Positions 17,401 through 25,933 of a DNA stretch of 64,000 bases are shown piece after piece. The translations under genes and the position numbers were made by a program. Under the pieces are notes generated by a model. That model worked only from the letters and a program-made list of their open reading frames with translations. It did not search any database and was not told the DNA's origin. How positions within the stretch are numbered: the first letter of the stretch is position 1; each line of letters opens with the position of its first letter. Where the stretch lies: contig NZ_JGYX01000004.1 of NCBI RefSeq assembly GCF_000741215.1, positions 42,572 through 106,571 on the forward strand, given 5' to 3'. The stretch comes from Bifidobacterium pullorum subsp. gallinarum (GTDB lineage: Bacteria; Actinomycetota; Actinomycetes; Actinomycetales; Bifidobacteriaceae).

Positions 17401-19507
17401 GCTCGCTGTCAATCGAAATGGACGGGCGGGCATCCTTATCGGCGCCGGTGGCACGGACCGCCTGCTCGCCGCGCAGGAACTGGCCGTCGACCATGTTCAG
17501 GCGGACTTCGGAATCATCGTAATCCGTACCGACGATGGTCTTCGGCTCGCTTTGCACCGGGGCACCGATGCCATTGGAAGCCTCCACGTAATACTCGATC
17601 GAGGCCTTGCGGATCAGGTCGATCTTGTTCATCACATAGCTATAGGTATCGCTGCCCGCAGCCTTCACCAGGTTGTGGGAGGTGTACCCGGATCCTCCCG
17701 AAGTCCTGGTGTACAGCGTCACGCGTTTGACGTCGGTGCCGGTGCAACGCACGTCAAACGTGAAGGTCACATCCTCGTCGGCGCCGAAGGTGGACGGCGT
17801 GGAATCGGCGATATCGGGAGCGGTGACGTTCTGGGGGAACGTGTATGCAGTGGCGCGGATGTCGGATGGAGCCACACTGCCCGGGGTGGCGGGCTGATCG
17901 ATGCTGGCAAGCGTACTCTCATTCGTGCCGCCGGCATAGACGTAACGCAGGGTGTTCGACCCACTGGAGTCCGCGGTGTATGCCGCCGACGAAACCAAGG
18001 TTTTGGTCTTGGTGCTGATTTTCATCAGACGTGCCGAGCTGTTGGACATGCCCGCCGAATGGATGGTGAACAGGTCCTTACCCATCGTGAGCGCATGCTC
18101 GCCGGTCAGGTCGAACTCATTGTTGAAATCGGTGTCGGTCAGGTCGTCGTTCGAACCGTTCTTGATCCAAAACACCGCAGAATCGCCGGCGGCGATCTTG
18201 ATGTCGGCCTGATCGGCGCCCCACTCCACGTCTCCGGCATCGCCCTGTTCCGGATAGCTGTAGTAGATGGTGTAGGCGTCAGAGAAGTCAACAGTTTGAT
18301 CAGAGACGTTCGTGACTTCGATGAACTCGTATCCGTCGGCCCCGCCGACATTGGCGGAGTTCGGATCCATCTCGGTGATGACCAGCGGGACCAGCGCCTG
18401 CTCATACCCGCTCTGGTTCACGGAGAGCGCGATCTGCGCACCTTCCTGCGTGGTGACGAGCCCCTCGTCATCGGTGACGACGAAACGGTACGCCATCGTG
18501 CCCTTGCCCGCGAACGTGCCGGAGGGGATGGCGAACGACCACACGTCGTTCTCGACGGTGCCGGCGAGGTTCGAGTCGACATAGTCGGTATCGGTGTCGG
18601 TCTTCCACTGCAACGCCACCGAGGCGATGTGCTCGTTACCATCGGATACGGCGATCTGCGCCTTCAGCGTGATGGCGTCGGTGTCATAGACGACCTCCGG
18701 CAGTTCGCTGACATCGGTGATGATGGTCTCGCGATCGGACTGGACAGGCCAAGATTCCGGCTTCTGTCCTTCGACAAGCGAACCAGGCGTGGCGGAGTTG
18801 TCAGTGCTGAGCGTACCGACGCCATTGGCGTCATAAGAAAGGTTCAGCGTGGTGTCCGCCGCGCCTCCGCCGTCATAGCCAACGGTGTTGGTGGCGCCGG
18901 TGGACTTCCGGGTCAACACAAGGGTACGGGCGCTCCCGTTCGCCATGCCCTCGCCTTTGGAGACGGTGAACAGGTTGACGCCGTACTGCAGCTGCGGGTC
19001 GACGCCGGACGCATCCTGCCAGAAGGCATTGAAACAGGCAGCGAGATCCTGCCCTTCCAGATCGGATTCGAATTGCGCAAAATTGTCCCACAGCACGATG
19101 GACGCCCCAGGTTGGACGGCCACATCCAAGGAGGCGTCGGCGGCCGCGGATTCGAAAGCCTCGGGGGTCCAGTCGACCCCGTTGTAGGTCAGGCTCAGGT
19201 CGCTGATGTTCACAGGCTCCGCACCCATGTTCGTCAGCTCGATGTATTCGCCGGCGTCCACCATGGTGTCGACGCCGCCGACAGTGTTACCGGTGTTGAC
19301 GGCAAGCTCGGTGATGACCACCGGCATGCCGCCGGCGATGGCTGCGCCCGTCGCTGCAAGCGGCGTGACACTGTACGCATTCTGCGCAGATTCATCAGCA
19401 TAGGCGCTGACGGTGGTCACGCATGGCACCGCAGCCAGCGAGACGCCCAAGGCGAGCGCCGCCAGACGGCGAGCGCACCGCGATGATTGGGGAAGAATGT
19501 GACGCAT
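14429..19507 (-). CDS. Large secreted lamin-tail-domain metallophosphoesterase, cell-surface protein
   Basis: 1692-residue secreted protein. Signal peptide at 1-38 (hydrophobic LAALALGVSLAAVPCVTTVSAYA). Two lamin-tail (LTD) domains follow: about 50-210 (VVITELAVNTG...GEYIELTNMG) and about 370-520 (LVITEMDPNSAN...YEFIEVTNVS). Ig-like and beta-sandwich repeats fill about 520-1200. A calcineurin-type phosphoesterase domain lies at about 1245-1500 with the metal motifs SDTQYYN, HTGDVVD, LAGNHDVDH, NFHEY and SGHYHSA. Near the C-terminus is a Gln-rich QQPSGG repeat linker (about 1620-1645), then PADTGAG, a membrane helix and a basic tail. PADTG resembles LAxTG-type rather than classic LPxTG sorting motifs. 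It probably cleaves phosphodiesters or phosphomonoesters at the wall; the substrate is unknown. Confidence 0.88.
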   Translation of the reverse strand: MRHILPQSSRCARRLAALALGVSLAAVPCVTTVSAYADESAQNAYSVTPLAATGAAIAGGMPVVITELAVNTGNTVGGVDTMVDAGEYIELTNMGAEPVNISDLSLTYNGVDWTPEAFESAAADASLDVAVQPGASIVLWDNFAQFESDLEGQDLAACFNAFWQDASGVDPQLQYGVNLFTVSKGEGMANGSARTLVLTRKSTGATNTVGYDGGGAADTTLNLSYDANGVGTLSTDNSATPGSLVEGQKPESWPVQSDRETIITDVSELPEVVYDTDAITLKAQIAVSDGNEHIASVALQWKTDTDTDYVDSNLAGTVENDVWSFAIPSGTFAGKGTMAYRFVVTDDEGLVTTQEGAQIALSVNQSGYEQALVPLVITEMDPNSANVGGADGYEFIEVTNVSDQTVDFSDAYTIYYSYPEQGDAGDVEWGADQADIKIAAGDSAVFWIKNGSNDDLTDTDFNNEFDLTGEHALTMGKDLFTIHSAGMSNSSARLMKISTKTKTLVSSAAYTADSSGSNTLRYVYAGGTNESTLASIDQPATPGSVAPSDIRATAYTFPQNVTAPDIADSTPSTFGADEDVTFTFDVRCTGTDVKRVTLYTRTSGGSGYTSHNLVKAAGSDTYSYVMNKIDLIRKASIEYYVEASNGIGAPVQSEPKTIVGTDYDDSEVRLNMVDGQFLRGEQAVRATGADKDARPSISIDSEPVGVESMTTSLESEPYIAAEITQTDIFFYNSFTRKLDIQGTPSESDWQENVIGSFDDGTYGDTATVSFPVPLDMVEDNTIKMYMNAGTKSSATDILSDGTVNSENADNYQASNIRLVLPDGTTLHASKATAGVSPGTAGKVTEEDVTEEVANPANSIKIGDSSGQYEYILLEFEIPETSVAANQYLWDTTTVADGEHTVSAEFGANRAEATVTVDNTKPVITPDIADEENSGKDVKRGTITIDAEASDITSGIAEGSLGATLANGQSEAEPIELPYTTSSVDLPAGEHTVTFTVSDNAGNTTSAEVTFTTPEEDPTVTAVESQDGAEPTLSVSAADESNDELGVTFYRGEAMVPGETDKIASSQGTTRQSGVADGTQGTALSAEDAAKLNADDKATVTTTAEDAGFPYQSFTVKVPESLAADATASTTIRWNGSAEAGSDLYAFVRNVTTGAWDQVARVQANGKGKATIEQNVANADHVADGAMTVVIQNGAGYAPGDLTAASSLDGVAAQADGEISTINGVNGEPVISMTDDPISQADTPRQDYDFTFAWESDTQYYNANYDDNGYFEHQKNIHTWLLENRDRMNISYMFHTGDVVDNAELDDQWARADEQYRRLDEAGFPYGVLAGNHDVDHKTEDYTQFSARFGENRYNSNPWYGGSYKNNKGHYDLVSAGGIDFIMVYMGWGIGDEEIEWMNDVLARYPDRVAILNFHEYLLASGGLGLIPQEVYQRVVAPNENVKMVLSGHYHSAQKTVSQVDTDGDGVADRNVVNMLFDYQGMEEGGKGYLRLMHVNTADGTMSVRTYSPSLNEYGSESVATSEFAPSDEEFVIHLNELGIDTTQADRPKTLTTDSFRVDVLGGEVIGTALIEPAQSDSDDVRTASIVWRDAPEGVQGWYAKVTSPYGGSATSAVDYVTVGVGTGEQQPSDGQQPSGGQQPSGGQQSSSSGRPDGEKPADTGAGVMVPTVIAAVALLIAGSCMALRSRGGRHRV
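14574..14645 (-). repeat. 18-bp coding tandem repeat (QQPSGG), 4 copies
   Basis: Four consecutive 18-bp units (from 14574, 14592, 14610 and 14628) encode the wall-spanning linker of the surface protein. The second and third differ by a few bases. Such in-frame tandem repeats readily change copy number, altering linker length without a frameshift. Confidence 0.8.
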
Positions 19508-19848
19508 GTTTTCTCTTTCTCATAGGCAGCCGCTCCCAAGAAGGAATGGCGTCCCCACTCTAAGAGCGCACCGACAGGCACCATGCGGACGTTCCGTTCG
19601 ATTTCCCCGCATAGTCGTCAAGTATTCTTCGCGCGTTCGCGTTTTGTACACTTACCCCGCCGTCCCGTTGATGCGCCACACGCCATGCATCAATTACACG
19701 TTGCGCATATTTGTGGCGATAATGTGCGTATCAACAGTGAAGTATTGACATCTCGATGTTGAGATCCTCGCCTCACGGCACCCACAGCGTTGAGGCCGGC
19801 CATCACCACGGCGCATCCACCACCCATTGACACGCAAAGGAGCACCAC
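19508..19848. promoter_or_regulatory. Divergent intergenic region, surface protein / flavin oxidoreductase
   Basis: 341 bases without a supported gene. A TTGACA box (19745-19750) overlaps an ATCTC/GAGAT dyad, and a TGCGCATAT...ATAATGTGCG near-dyad lies at about 19703-19728. These are plausible promoter or operator parts for the oxidoreductase gene but no complete promoter is certain. Confidence 0.4.
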
Positions 19849-21047
19849 ATGGCACTGCAAACCCTGCTCGAACCGCTTGAAATCAACCATATGACCCTGA
19901 AGAACCGCATCATGTTCCCGCCGATGACCACCGGCTACGAGGCACGCGACGGTTCCATCACCGAGCAGAGCATCAACTTCTACAAGCGCGTGGCCGAAGG
20001 CGGTGCCTCCTACATCGTGCTCGGCGACCGTGACCCCGTGCGCACTATCTCCCCCACGCCCAAGCTCGTCAACGATGATCAGATCCCCTCGTTCAAGGCC
20101 CTGGCCGACGCGCTGCACGAATTCGATTGCAAGCTCGGCCTGCAGGTGTTCCACCCGGAGTACGACACGGTGGCCGTGGCCGAACTCTTCGCCAAAGGCG
20201 ACATGGCCGGCGCCCGGGCCAAACTGCACCATGACATGCAGCATTACATCAATGAAGTCACCGGCGAACGCCTTCAGGAGATCCTCGTCCATATCACCGC
20301 GCTGGCCCGCCGCGCCACGCAGGCCGGTGCGGACGCCATCGAGGTGCACGGCGACCGTCTGATCGGCTCGCTGTGTTCGCCGCTGATCAACCAACGCACC
20401 GACGAGTACGGCGGCAGCTTCGAGAACCGCACGCGCTTCGCCCGCGCGGTCGTGCGCGCCATCCGTGAGGGTTCGCCGGACATCTGCATCGACTACAAGC
20501 TGCCGATCATCACCGAGAACCCGCAGCTCGGCCGCGGCGGCCTGTTCATCGACGAGGCGGTGGAACTCGCCAAGCTGCTTGAGGCCGACGGCGTCGACAC
20601 CTTCCATGTCGGTCAGGCCAACCACACCGGTAATCTCAACGACACCATCCCCGCGATGGGCACGCGTCCCGAATGCTTCATGGCGCCGTACGCCCGCCGC
20701 ATCAAGGAGGCCGTGTCCGTGCCGGTCTCCACGGTGGGACGCATCATGACCCCGGAGGACGGCTACGAGTACAAGCGTGTCATCACGCCCGCCGGGACGC
20801 CGCGGAAGATCGCGGTGGTCGGCGGCGGCCTGGTCGGAGCGGAGACCGCCGAGTACATCGCCCAAGGCGATTGCGAGGTCACCATCGTCGAGATGATGGG
20901 GCAGATCGCCGCCGAGGAGTGACCTTCGACACCGCCGCGCTCGAAGAGCACGGCATCAAGGTCACGCTGGTCGGCGACTGCAATGGCAAGGCTGCGGACA
21001 TCAACCGCGCCGTGGAGGAAGGCTATCTGGCCGCCACCGCCGCCTGA
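19849..21047 (+). pseudogene. Old-yellow-enzyme / 2,4-dienoyl-CoA-reductase-like flavin oxidoreductase, decayed
   Basis: The first 300 or so residues from ATG 19849 (AAGGAGCACCAC upstream) form the FMN-binding TIM barrel (KNRIMFPPMTTGYEARDGS, VHGDRLIGSLCSPLINQRTDEYGGSFENR). Intact relatives are about 640-680 residues and continue with a 4Fe-4S Cys cluster and a FAD/NAD(P) domain. Here the barrel ends at GRIMTPEDGYEYK, jumps straight into a Rossmann start (RKIAVVGGGLVGAETAEYIAQ), and meets a TGA at 20920-20922. A later in-phase fragment (HGIKVTLVGDCNGKAADINRAVEEGYLAA) is read in another frame up to 21047. So at least two internal deletions removed the Fe-S Cys motif and most of the FAD domain; the product is probably non-functional. 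Confidence 0.8.
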
Positions 21048-21063
21048 CACACCCGGCTTCGTT

Positions 21064-21159
21064 CGGACTCTGATGCATCGTGACTCTGACATATTCCACA
21101 GAACCGCGGAATAACAACGTTTTTTGGAAAGCATCAGAGTCACGATGCATCAGAGTCCG
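21064..21159. repeat. 26-bp perfect inverted repeat with structured 44-base centre
   Basis: 21064-21089 is the exact reverse complement of 21134-21159. Each arm carries two GACTCTGA (or TCAGAGTC) units around GATGCATCGT. The centre contains a smaller TATTCC/GGAATA stem and a T6 run. Further imperfect TCAGAGTCC-like units follow at about 21190-21230, on the 3' side of the GNAT gene. Nothing else is seen in the 21048-21276 gap. Confidence 0.85.
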
Positions 21160-21276
21160 GAGAGTTCGGGAGTGTTGAGCCTCAATGCGTCAGGGTCCGA
21201 GGGTGTCAGAGTCCGAGGGCGCCAGAATCCGAAGGTGCCGTGGACCGGGACAGGAACGGGATCCGGGCAGACGCAA

Positions 21277-21696
21277 TCAGCGGAGATCCTTGACGAACCA
21301 GTGCTGGCTGCCGGTCAGCGGGTAGCCCTGAATCTCCCCGATCTGGCGGTAGCCGTACTTCGGGTAGAAGTCGCGCCCTTGGAAATCGAAGGTGTTGAGC
21401 AGCGCATACCGGCAGCCGTGCTCGCGCCCGGCCTGTTCGATGCGAGACAGCAGGTCGCTGCCCACGCCCCGGCCACGATGACCCGGAGCCACCGCCAACA
21501 CCTCGATCTCCAACCATTGGCCGAACATCGTGCCGTATACGCCGCCAACCACCGCGCCGTCATCGTCCTTGGCCGTGATCGCGATCTCCCGCTCGTCCAG
21601 GATCTCGAAATGCTCGCGGTTGTAGGCGCGCAGAATCTCATGGATCGAGGATTTCACCGCCTCGTCCGGCTCCATCGCATATTCGAATGCCGTCAT
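21277..21696 (-). CDS. GNAT family N-acetyltransferase
   Basis: 139-residue acetyltransferase of the GNAT fold. The acetyl-CoA pyrophosphate loop is clear (VLAVAPGHRGRGVGSDLLSRIEQ, matching Q/RxxGxG/A), followed by GCRYALLNTFDFQGRDFYPKYGY, a C-terminal pattern common in small PhnO/RimI-like acetyltransferases. ATG 21696 was chosen because AAGGAG lies 9 bases upstream; an earlier ATG at 21720 has no ribosome site. It is on the same strand as the CynX-like transporter gene upstream. The substrate, a small molecule or a protein N-terminus, is unknown. Confidence 0.88.
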   Translation of the reverse strand: MTAFEYAMEPDEAVKSSIHEILRAYNREHFEILDEREIAITAKDDDGAVVGGVYGTMFGQWLEIEVLAVAPGHRGRGVGSDLLSRIEQAGREHGCRYALLNTFDFQGRDFYPKYGYRQIGEIQGYPLTGSQHWFVKDLR

Positions 21697-21771
21697 GACG
21701 CTCAACTCCTTAATGAACACAACCGATCCGTATATCGCGTAAGTGTTTCACACCTGCCACACGCTCGCCTC

Positions 21772-23121
21772 TCATGGACAAGGACGGCCGACAAGTACCG
21801 CAACCACGCATTGCGCCGCGGCCAGCGCCAACGCCAACAGCAACGGCGCCGCCCACGCCCCGGAGAGCTCGGCCAGCATGCCGAACGCGGCGGGACCGAT
21901 CGACGCCAGCAGATATCCCAACGACTGGGCGATACCGGACAATCGGACGGTCTCCTGCGCGGTGGTGCCACGCAACGCGATCAGCGACAGCGCCACCACC
22001 AGTGTGGCGCCCTGCCCGCAGCCGCCGATGACGCTCCACACCATCATGGCTTGCGGCAGCGTCAGCATGCCGACATACGCCACAACCATGGGCAGGCTGG
22101 AGACCAGCGCGGCGCACACCTGATTGCCGCCGACCTGCATCAGCATCGGCACCAGCAGTCCGGAGAGGATGCCGATCGACTGGAACAGGAACAGATGCAT
22201 GCCCGCCGTCCCCTCGTCGAACCCCGCCCCCGCGGATACGCTCGGCAGCCAGTTGGACATCGTGTAGAACGCCGCCGACTGCAACCCCATATATAAGGTC
22301 ACCCACCACGTCATCGGCCGACGCCACAGCGGAGCCGGATTCGATGCGACATCGCCGGCCGGCCGCGCATCGTCGCCCGTTCCGCTCCGAGGCACGCGCG
22401 CATCCGGACATTTCGACGAATCCCCTGTTTCCGCGGTACTCTTGGCACCCGACGCAGGCGGCATCGCCGCGCACACGGTTGCAGCGTCCGCCCGAGGTTC
22501 CCCGGTCTTGTCGCGACGCATCCCGGCGGTCACCCGACGCGATGTACGCCGTAGACGCATAAGCCACAACGCCAGTACCACCAGCGGCGGCACGGCCCAG
22601 AACGCCAGCGACGGCCGCCAGCCGCCCAGCAGGTCGGCCAAGGGCACGGCCGTCGCCCCGGCGATCGCCGACCCCGCGGTGATGCAGCCGGAGTACACGC
22701 CGGTGGCCATCGACACACGTTCGCGGAAGTCACGTTTGGCGATGACCGGAACCAGCACGTTGCCGATTGCGATGGCCGCGCCGACGCCGACCGTGCCCAG
22801 CCATACGCAGATCTGTCCGCCGACCGAACGCACGACATCGCCCACAGCCAGCAGCGCCAGCGCCACGGCGACCGTCGCATCCGTACCGATCCGTGCGGTG
22901 ACGAGCCCCACCAGCGGGCTGATCGCGGCGAACGCCCACAGCGGCATCGCCGCCAGGATTCCCTGCACGCCCTCACCCCAGTTCAGATCCATGCCGATCC
23001 GCGTCAGCAGCGGCCCCACCGCCGCGATCGCCGGACGCAGGTTCAACGCGACCAGAAATATCAGGGCGGCCCACAGCCCGGTCGACGGTATGTCGCGTAT
23101 GGTTCGACTATTTCCGTCCAT
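21772..23121 (-). CDS. MFS transporter, CynX/NimT family
   Basis: 449-residue membrane protein with about 12 helices. The first helix reads LWAALIFLVALNLRPAIAAVGPLL; the LRP...VGPLL pattern is characteristic of the CynX (cyanate/nitroimidazole) MFS branch. A hydrophilic loop of about 80 residues separates the two halves, longer than usual and rich in Ala/Asp. ATG 23121 is preceded by GGGAAGGAATATGGC. CynX relatives export or import small anions and drugs; cargo is not predictable here. The neighbour upstream is a RarD-like permease on the same strand. Confidence 0.86.
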   Translation of the reverse strand: MDGNSRTIRDIPSTGLWAALIFLVALNLRPAIAAVGPLLTRIGMDLNWGEGVQGILAAMPLWAFAAISPLVGLVTARIGTDATVAVALALLAVGDVVRSVGGQICVWLGTVGVGAAIAIGNVLVPVIAKRDFRERVSMATGVYSGCITAGSAIAGATAVPLADLLGGWRPSLAFWAVPPLVVLALWLMRLRRTSRRVTAGMRRDKTGEPRADAATVCAAMPPASGAKSTAETGDSSKCPDARVPRSGTGDDARPAGDVASNPAPLWRRPMTWWVTLYMGLQSAAFYTMSNWLPSVSAGAGFDEGTAGMHLFLFQSIGILSGLLVPMLMQVGGNQVCAALVSSLPMVVAYVGMLTLPQAMMVWSVIGGCGQGATLVVALSLIALRGTTAQETVRLSGIAQSLGYLLASIGPAAFGMLAELSGAWAAPLLLALALAAAQCVVAVLVGRPCP

Positions 23122-23172
23122 GCCATATTCCTTCCCTCAATATCACGCGATCCAGCGGCATGCCGTCGCGGA

Positions 23173-24189
23173 TCATCCCAACGTCAAGCGGCGGCGATGC
23201 TGGCGCAGCACGTCGAAGGAGTAGACCACCAGCGCCAGCCAGATCACCGTGAACGAGATGAACCGGCTGGCCGGCACCTGCTCGCCCAACACCACAATGC
23301 CCAGCACCAACTGGATCGTCGGCGTGATGTACTGGCTGAAACTCACCGTGATGAACGTGGCGTGCTTGACCGCGTACGAGGTCAGCACCAGCGGAATCAC
23401 CGTCAGGATGCCGCATCCGGCCAGCAGCAGCCAGCCCCACCACGGCTCCCCCGCCGGCACGCCGAACCGCGGCTGCACGGCGAGCGCCACGAATGCGAAC
23501 GGCGTCAGCACGCCGGTCTCGAACGTCAGCGACTCGAACGGATCCAGCGGCACGAAACGTTTGATCAGGCAGTAGCCACTGTAGCTGAACGTCATCAGCA
23601 TCGCCAGCCCGGGGAACGCGCCCGTGTCCATCACATACAGCACGCCGCCGGCCAGCGCCACAAGCATGGATACGATGCTCAAGCCGGTGGTCCGCTCGCG
23701 CAGGAACACTAGGGCGAGCAGCATGTTGATCAGCGGCATCAGGAAGTTCGCCGCACTGGCCTCGGAGGTGTGCCCGATCGACACCAGGTAGATATAGACC
23801 ACCCAGTCGATCGTCACGAGCACGGCGGCGGCCACCGCGGCGGCGAACACCTTCGGGCGCGCCCACAGCGCCTTCACCGACGCCACGAACCGCGGCCAGC
23901 GCCGCGTGGCCAACATGAACAGCACCATCACCACCGCGGCGGTCACGATGCGGTACAGCATCACGTTCATCGACGAGATATTCGCGAGCGCCGCCCAGTA
24001 CAGCGGGAAGAACCCGTACACCACCTCGGCGACCACCATCGCCGTCACGCCCTGCGGGGTCTGCACCACCCGGCGGCCGCCCGACGACGGCCGATCACCC
24101 CGGCCCGCGCCGCCCGCCGCAGCACCCGTTCCAATACCGTTACGCATACCCTCATTCGTCTTGCTCACCGGATGATGATAACGCGTCAT
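23173..24189 (-). CDS. rarD: EamA/RarD-family transporter
   Basis: About 338 residues with ten predicted helices. The RarD pattern is visible: TPQGVTAMVVAEVVYGFFPLYWAALANISSMNVMLYRI near the N-terminus, and TSEASAANFLMPLINMLLALVFLRERTT, KFVPLDPFESLTFET-like loop and SQYITPTIQLVLGIVVLGE later. These proteins are drug/metabolite exporters of unproven substrate. The start is uncertain: ATG 24189 and ATG 24147 are both possible and neither has a strong ribosome site; the N-terminal 40 residues are Gly/Ala-rich and poorly conserved in kind. It is divergent from the sulfhydrylase gene. Confidence 0.83.
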   Translation of the reverse strand: MTRYHHPVSKTNEGMRNGIGTGAAAGGAGRGDRPSSGGRRVVQTPQGVTAMVVAEVVYGFFPLYWAALANISSMNVMLYRIVTAAVVMVLFMLATRRWPRFVASVKALWARPKVFAAAVAAAVLVTIDWVVYIYLVSIGHTSEASAANFLMPLINMLLALVFLRERTTGLSIVSMLVALAGGVLYVMDTGAFPGLAMLMTFSYSGYCLIKRFVPLDPFESLTFETGVLTPFAFVALAVQPRFGVPAGEPWWGWLLLAGCGILTVIPLVLTSYAVKHATFITVSFSQYITPTIQLVLGIVVLGEQVPASRFISFTVIWLALVVYSFDVLRQHRRRLTLG

Positions 24190-24343
24190 AGATGACATGG
24201 ATGCCCAACCACCGGGCACGCGAGCCTCCGCGCCGACCCGCGGTGTTAGAGTATGCGTAGCCAGGACCATGGCCGGCGATGCGGCCGCGCGCCGTCGGGA
24301 CGACGCGGCGGCAGGCATCGCGGCAACAATAGAAGGAGCATCA

Positions 24344-25621
24344 ATGAGCGCGATCGATACCACATGCGTACAGGGCGGCTATCAGCCGGGCAACGGCGAG
24401 TCCCGTACCCCGCCGATCATCCAGGCCACGACGTTCAAGTACACGTCCAGCGAGCAGATGAGCCGACTGTTCGACCTGTCGGAGTCCGGATACTTCTACA
24501 CCCGCCTGCAGAACCCGACGAATGACATGGTGGCGGCGAAGATCTGCGAGATGGAGGGCGGCGCGGCCGCGATGCTGACCTCGTCCGGCCAGGCGGCGAA
24601 CTTCTTCGCGCTGTTCAACATCTGCAATGCGGGCGACCACATCGTCGCCTCGTCAGCGATCTACGGCGGCACGTTCAATCTGATCAACGTGACGATGCGC
24701 AAGATGGGCATCGAGTGCACGTTCGTGAGCCCCGACTGCACGCCGGAGGAGCTGGACGCCGCGTTCCAACCGAACACCAAGGCCGTGTTCGCCGAATCGA
24801 TCTCGAATCCGGCGCTGATCGTGCTCGACTTCGACAAGTTCGTCTCCGCCGCGCATGACCACGGCGTGCCGATCATCGTGGACAACACGTTCCCCACCCC
24901 GATCAACTGCCGTCCGTTCGAGTACGGCGTGGACATCGTGACCCATGCGACCACCAAGTACATGGACGGCCACGGCTCCTGCGTGGGCGGTGCGATCGTG
25001 GACTCCGGCAACTTCGACTGGATGGCTCATGCGGACAAGTTCCCGGGCCTGACCACGCCGGATGACTCCTACCATGGCGTGACCTACGCGAAGGATTTCG
25101 GCAAGGGCGCGTTCATCACCAAGGCGACCGCGCAGCTGATGCGCGACTTCGGCTCCACCCCGGCGCCGATGAATTCGTGGATCATGGGCATGCATCTGGA
25201 GTCTCTGGCCGTGCGCATGCAGCGCCACTGCGAGAACGCGCAGAAGGTGGCCGAATTCCTGGCCGCCGATCCGCGCGTCAGCTGGGTGCAGTTCCCAGGC
25301 CTGCCCGGCGACAAGTATTACGAGACCGCCAAGAAGTACATGCCGAACGGCACCTGCGGAGTGATCTCCTTCGGCGTGCCCGGCGGCCGCGACAAGGTCT
25401 CCGCGCTGCTCGACCACTTCAAGATGATTTCGATCGCCACGCATGTGGCCGACGCTCGCAGCTGCGCGCTGTACCCGGCCGGCACCACGCACCGTCAGCT
25501 CACCGAGGAGCAGCTCGATGAGGCCGGCGTGGGCATCGATCTGGTGCGCCTGAGCTGCGGTATCGAGAACGCCGACGACATCATCGCCGACCTCAGGCAG
25601 GCGATGGACGCGGTGCTGTAA
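24344..25621 (+). CDS. metY: O-acetylhomoserine aminocarboxypropyltransferase / cysteine synthase (PLP enzyme)
   Basis: 425-residue Cys/Met-metabolism PLP enzyme. It makes homocysteine from O-acetyl-L-homoserine and sulfide. Visible features: TRLQNPTNDMVAAKICEMEGG, SGQAANFFALFNIC, the PLP-phosphate/ring motifs, and the Schiff-base Lys in THATTKYMDGHGSCVGG. The late segment ISIATHVADARSCALYPAGTTHRQL is typical of the MetY subgroup. ATG 24344 follows AGAAGGAGCATCA. A good hairpin-plus-T terminator ends the gene, so it is a single-gene transcript. It gives the cell direct sulfhydrylation for methionine synthesis. Confidence 0.94.
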   Translation: MSAIDTTCVQGGYQPGNGESRTPPIIQATTFKYTSSEQMSRLFDLSESGYFYTRLQNPTNDMVAAKICEMEGGAAAMLTSSGQAANFFALFNICNAGDHIVASSAIYGGTFNLINVTMRKMGIECTFVSPDCTPEELDAAFQPNTKAVFAESISNPALIVLDFDKFVSAAHDHGVPIIVDNTFPTPINCRPFEYGVDIVTHATTKYMDGHGSCVGGAIVDSGNFDWMAHADKFPGLTTPDDSYHGVTYAKDFGKGAFITKATAQLMRDFGSTPAPMNSWIMGMHLESLAVRMQRHCENAQKVAEFLAADPRVSWVQFPGLPGDKYYETAKKYMPNGTCGVISFGVPGGRDKVSALLDHFKMISIATHVADARSCALYPAGTTHRQLTEEQLDEAGVGIDLVRLSCGIENADDIIADLRQAMDAVL

Positions 25622-25658
25622 TCGCATTCCGCGCAACCATACATACCGCGGCGTCAAG

Positions 25659-25690
25659 GCCCGCGACGAGGAACGCCCGTCGCGGGCTTT
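25659..25690 (+). terminator. Terminator of metY
   Basis: GCCCGCGACG (25659-25668) pairs perfectly with CGTCGCGGGC (25678-25687), followed by TTT. The remaining 240 bases up to the next gene show no gene or clear promoter. Confidence 0.85.
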
Positions 25691-25933
25691 ATCGTATCCG
25701 ATTCACGGGCGATGTGAAACCCGCCCCTGTTGCGTCCCGTCTGTCCCGTGTCGGCCCTGTTATCCGCGGTGGTATGGCGACATGCCTGGCCGACGTCGCC
25801 GTGCACGCGTCGCCGTCGGCATAGGATGGATGACAGGAACCTGTGATGGAGGACCGGCACCAACCGGAGTACGACCGGAGCCAGCCGGAGTACAACCGTC
25901 ACCGAGTGGCAGCGGCACACTCCTGGAGGCGCG

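Noticed and set aside
17552..19486. 644-codon antisense frame
   Set aside because: Same shadow effect over the N-terminal half of the surface protein; no domain pattern.
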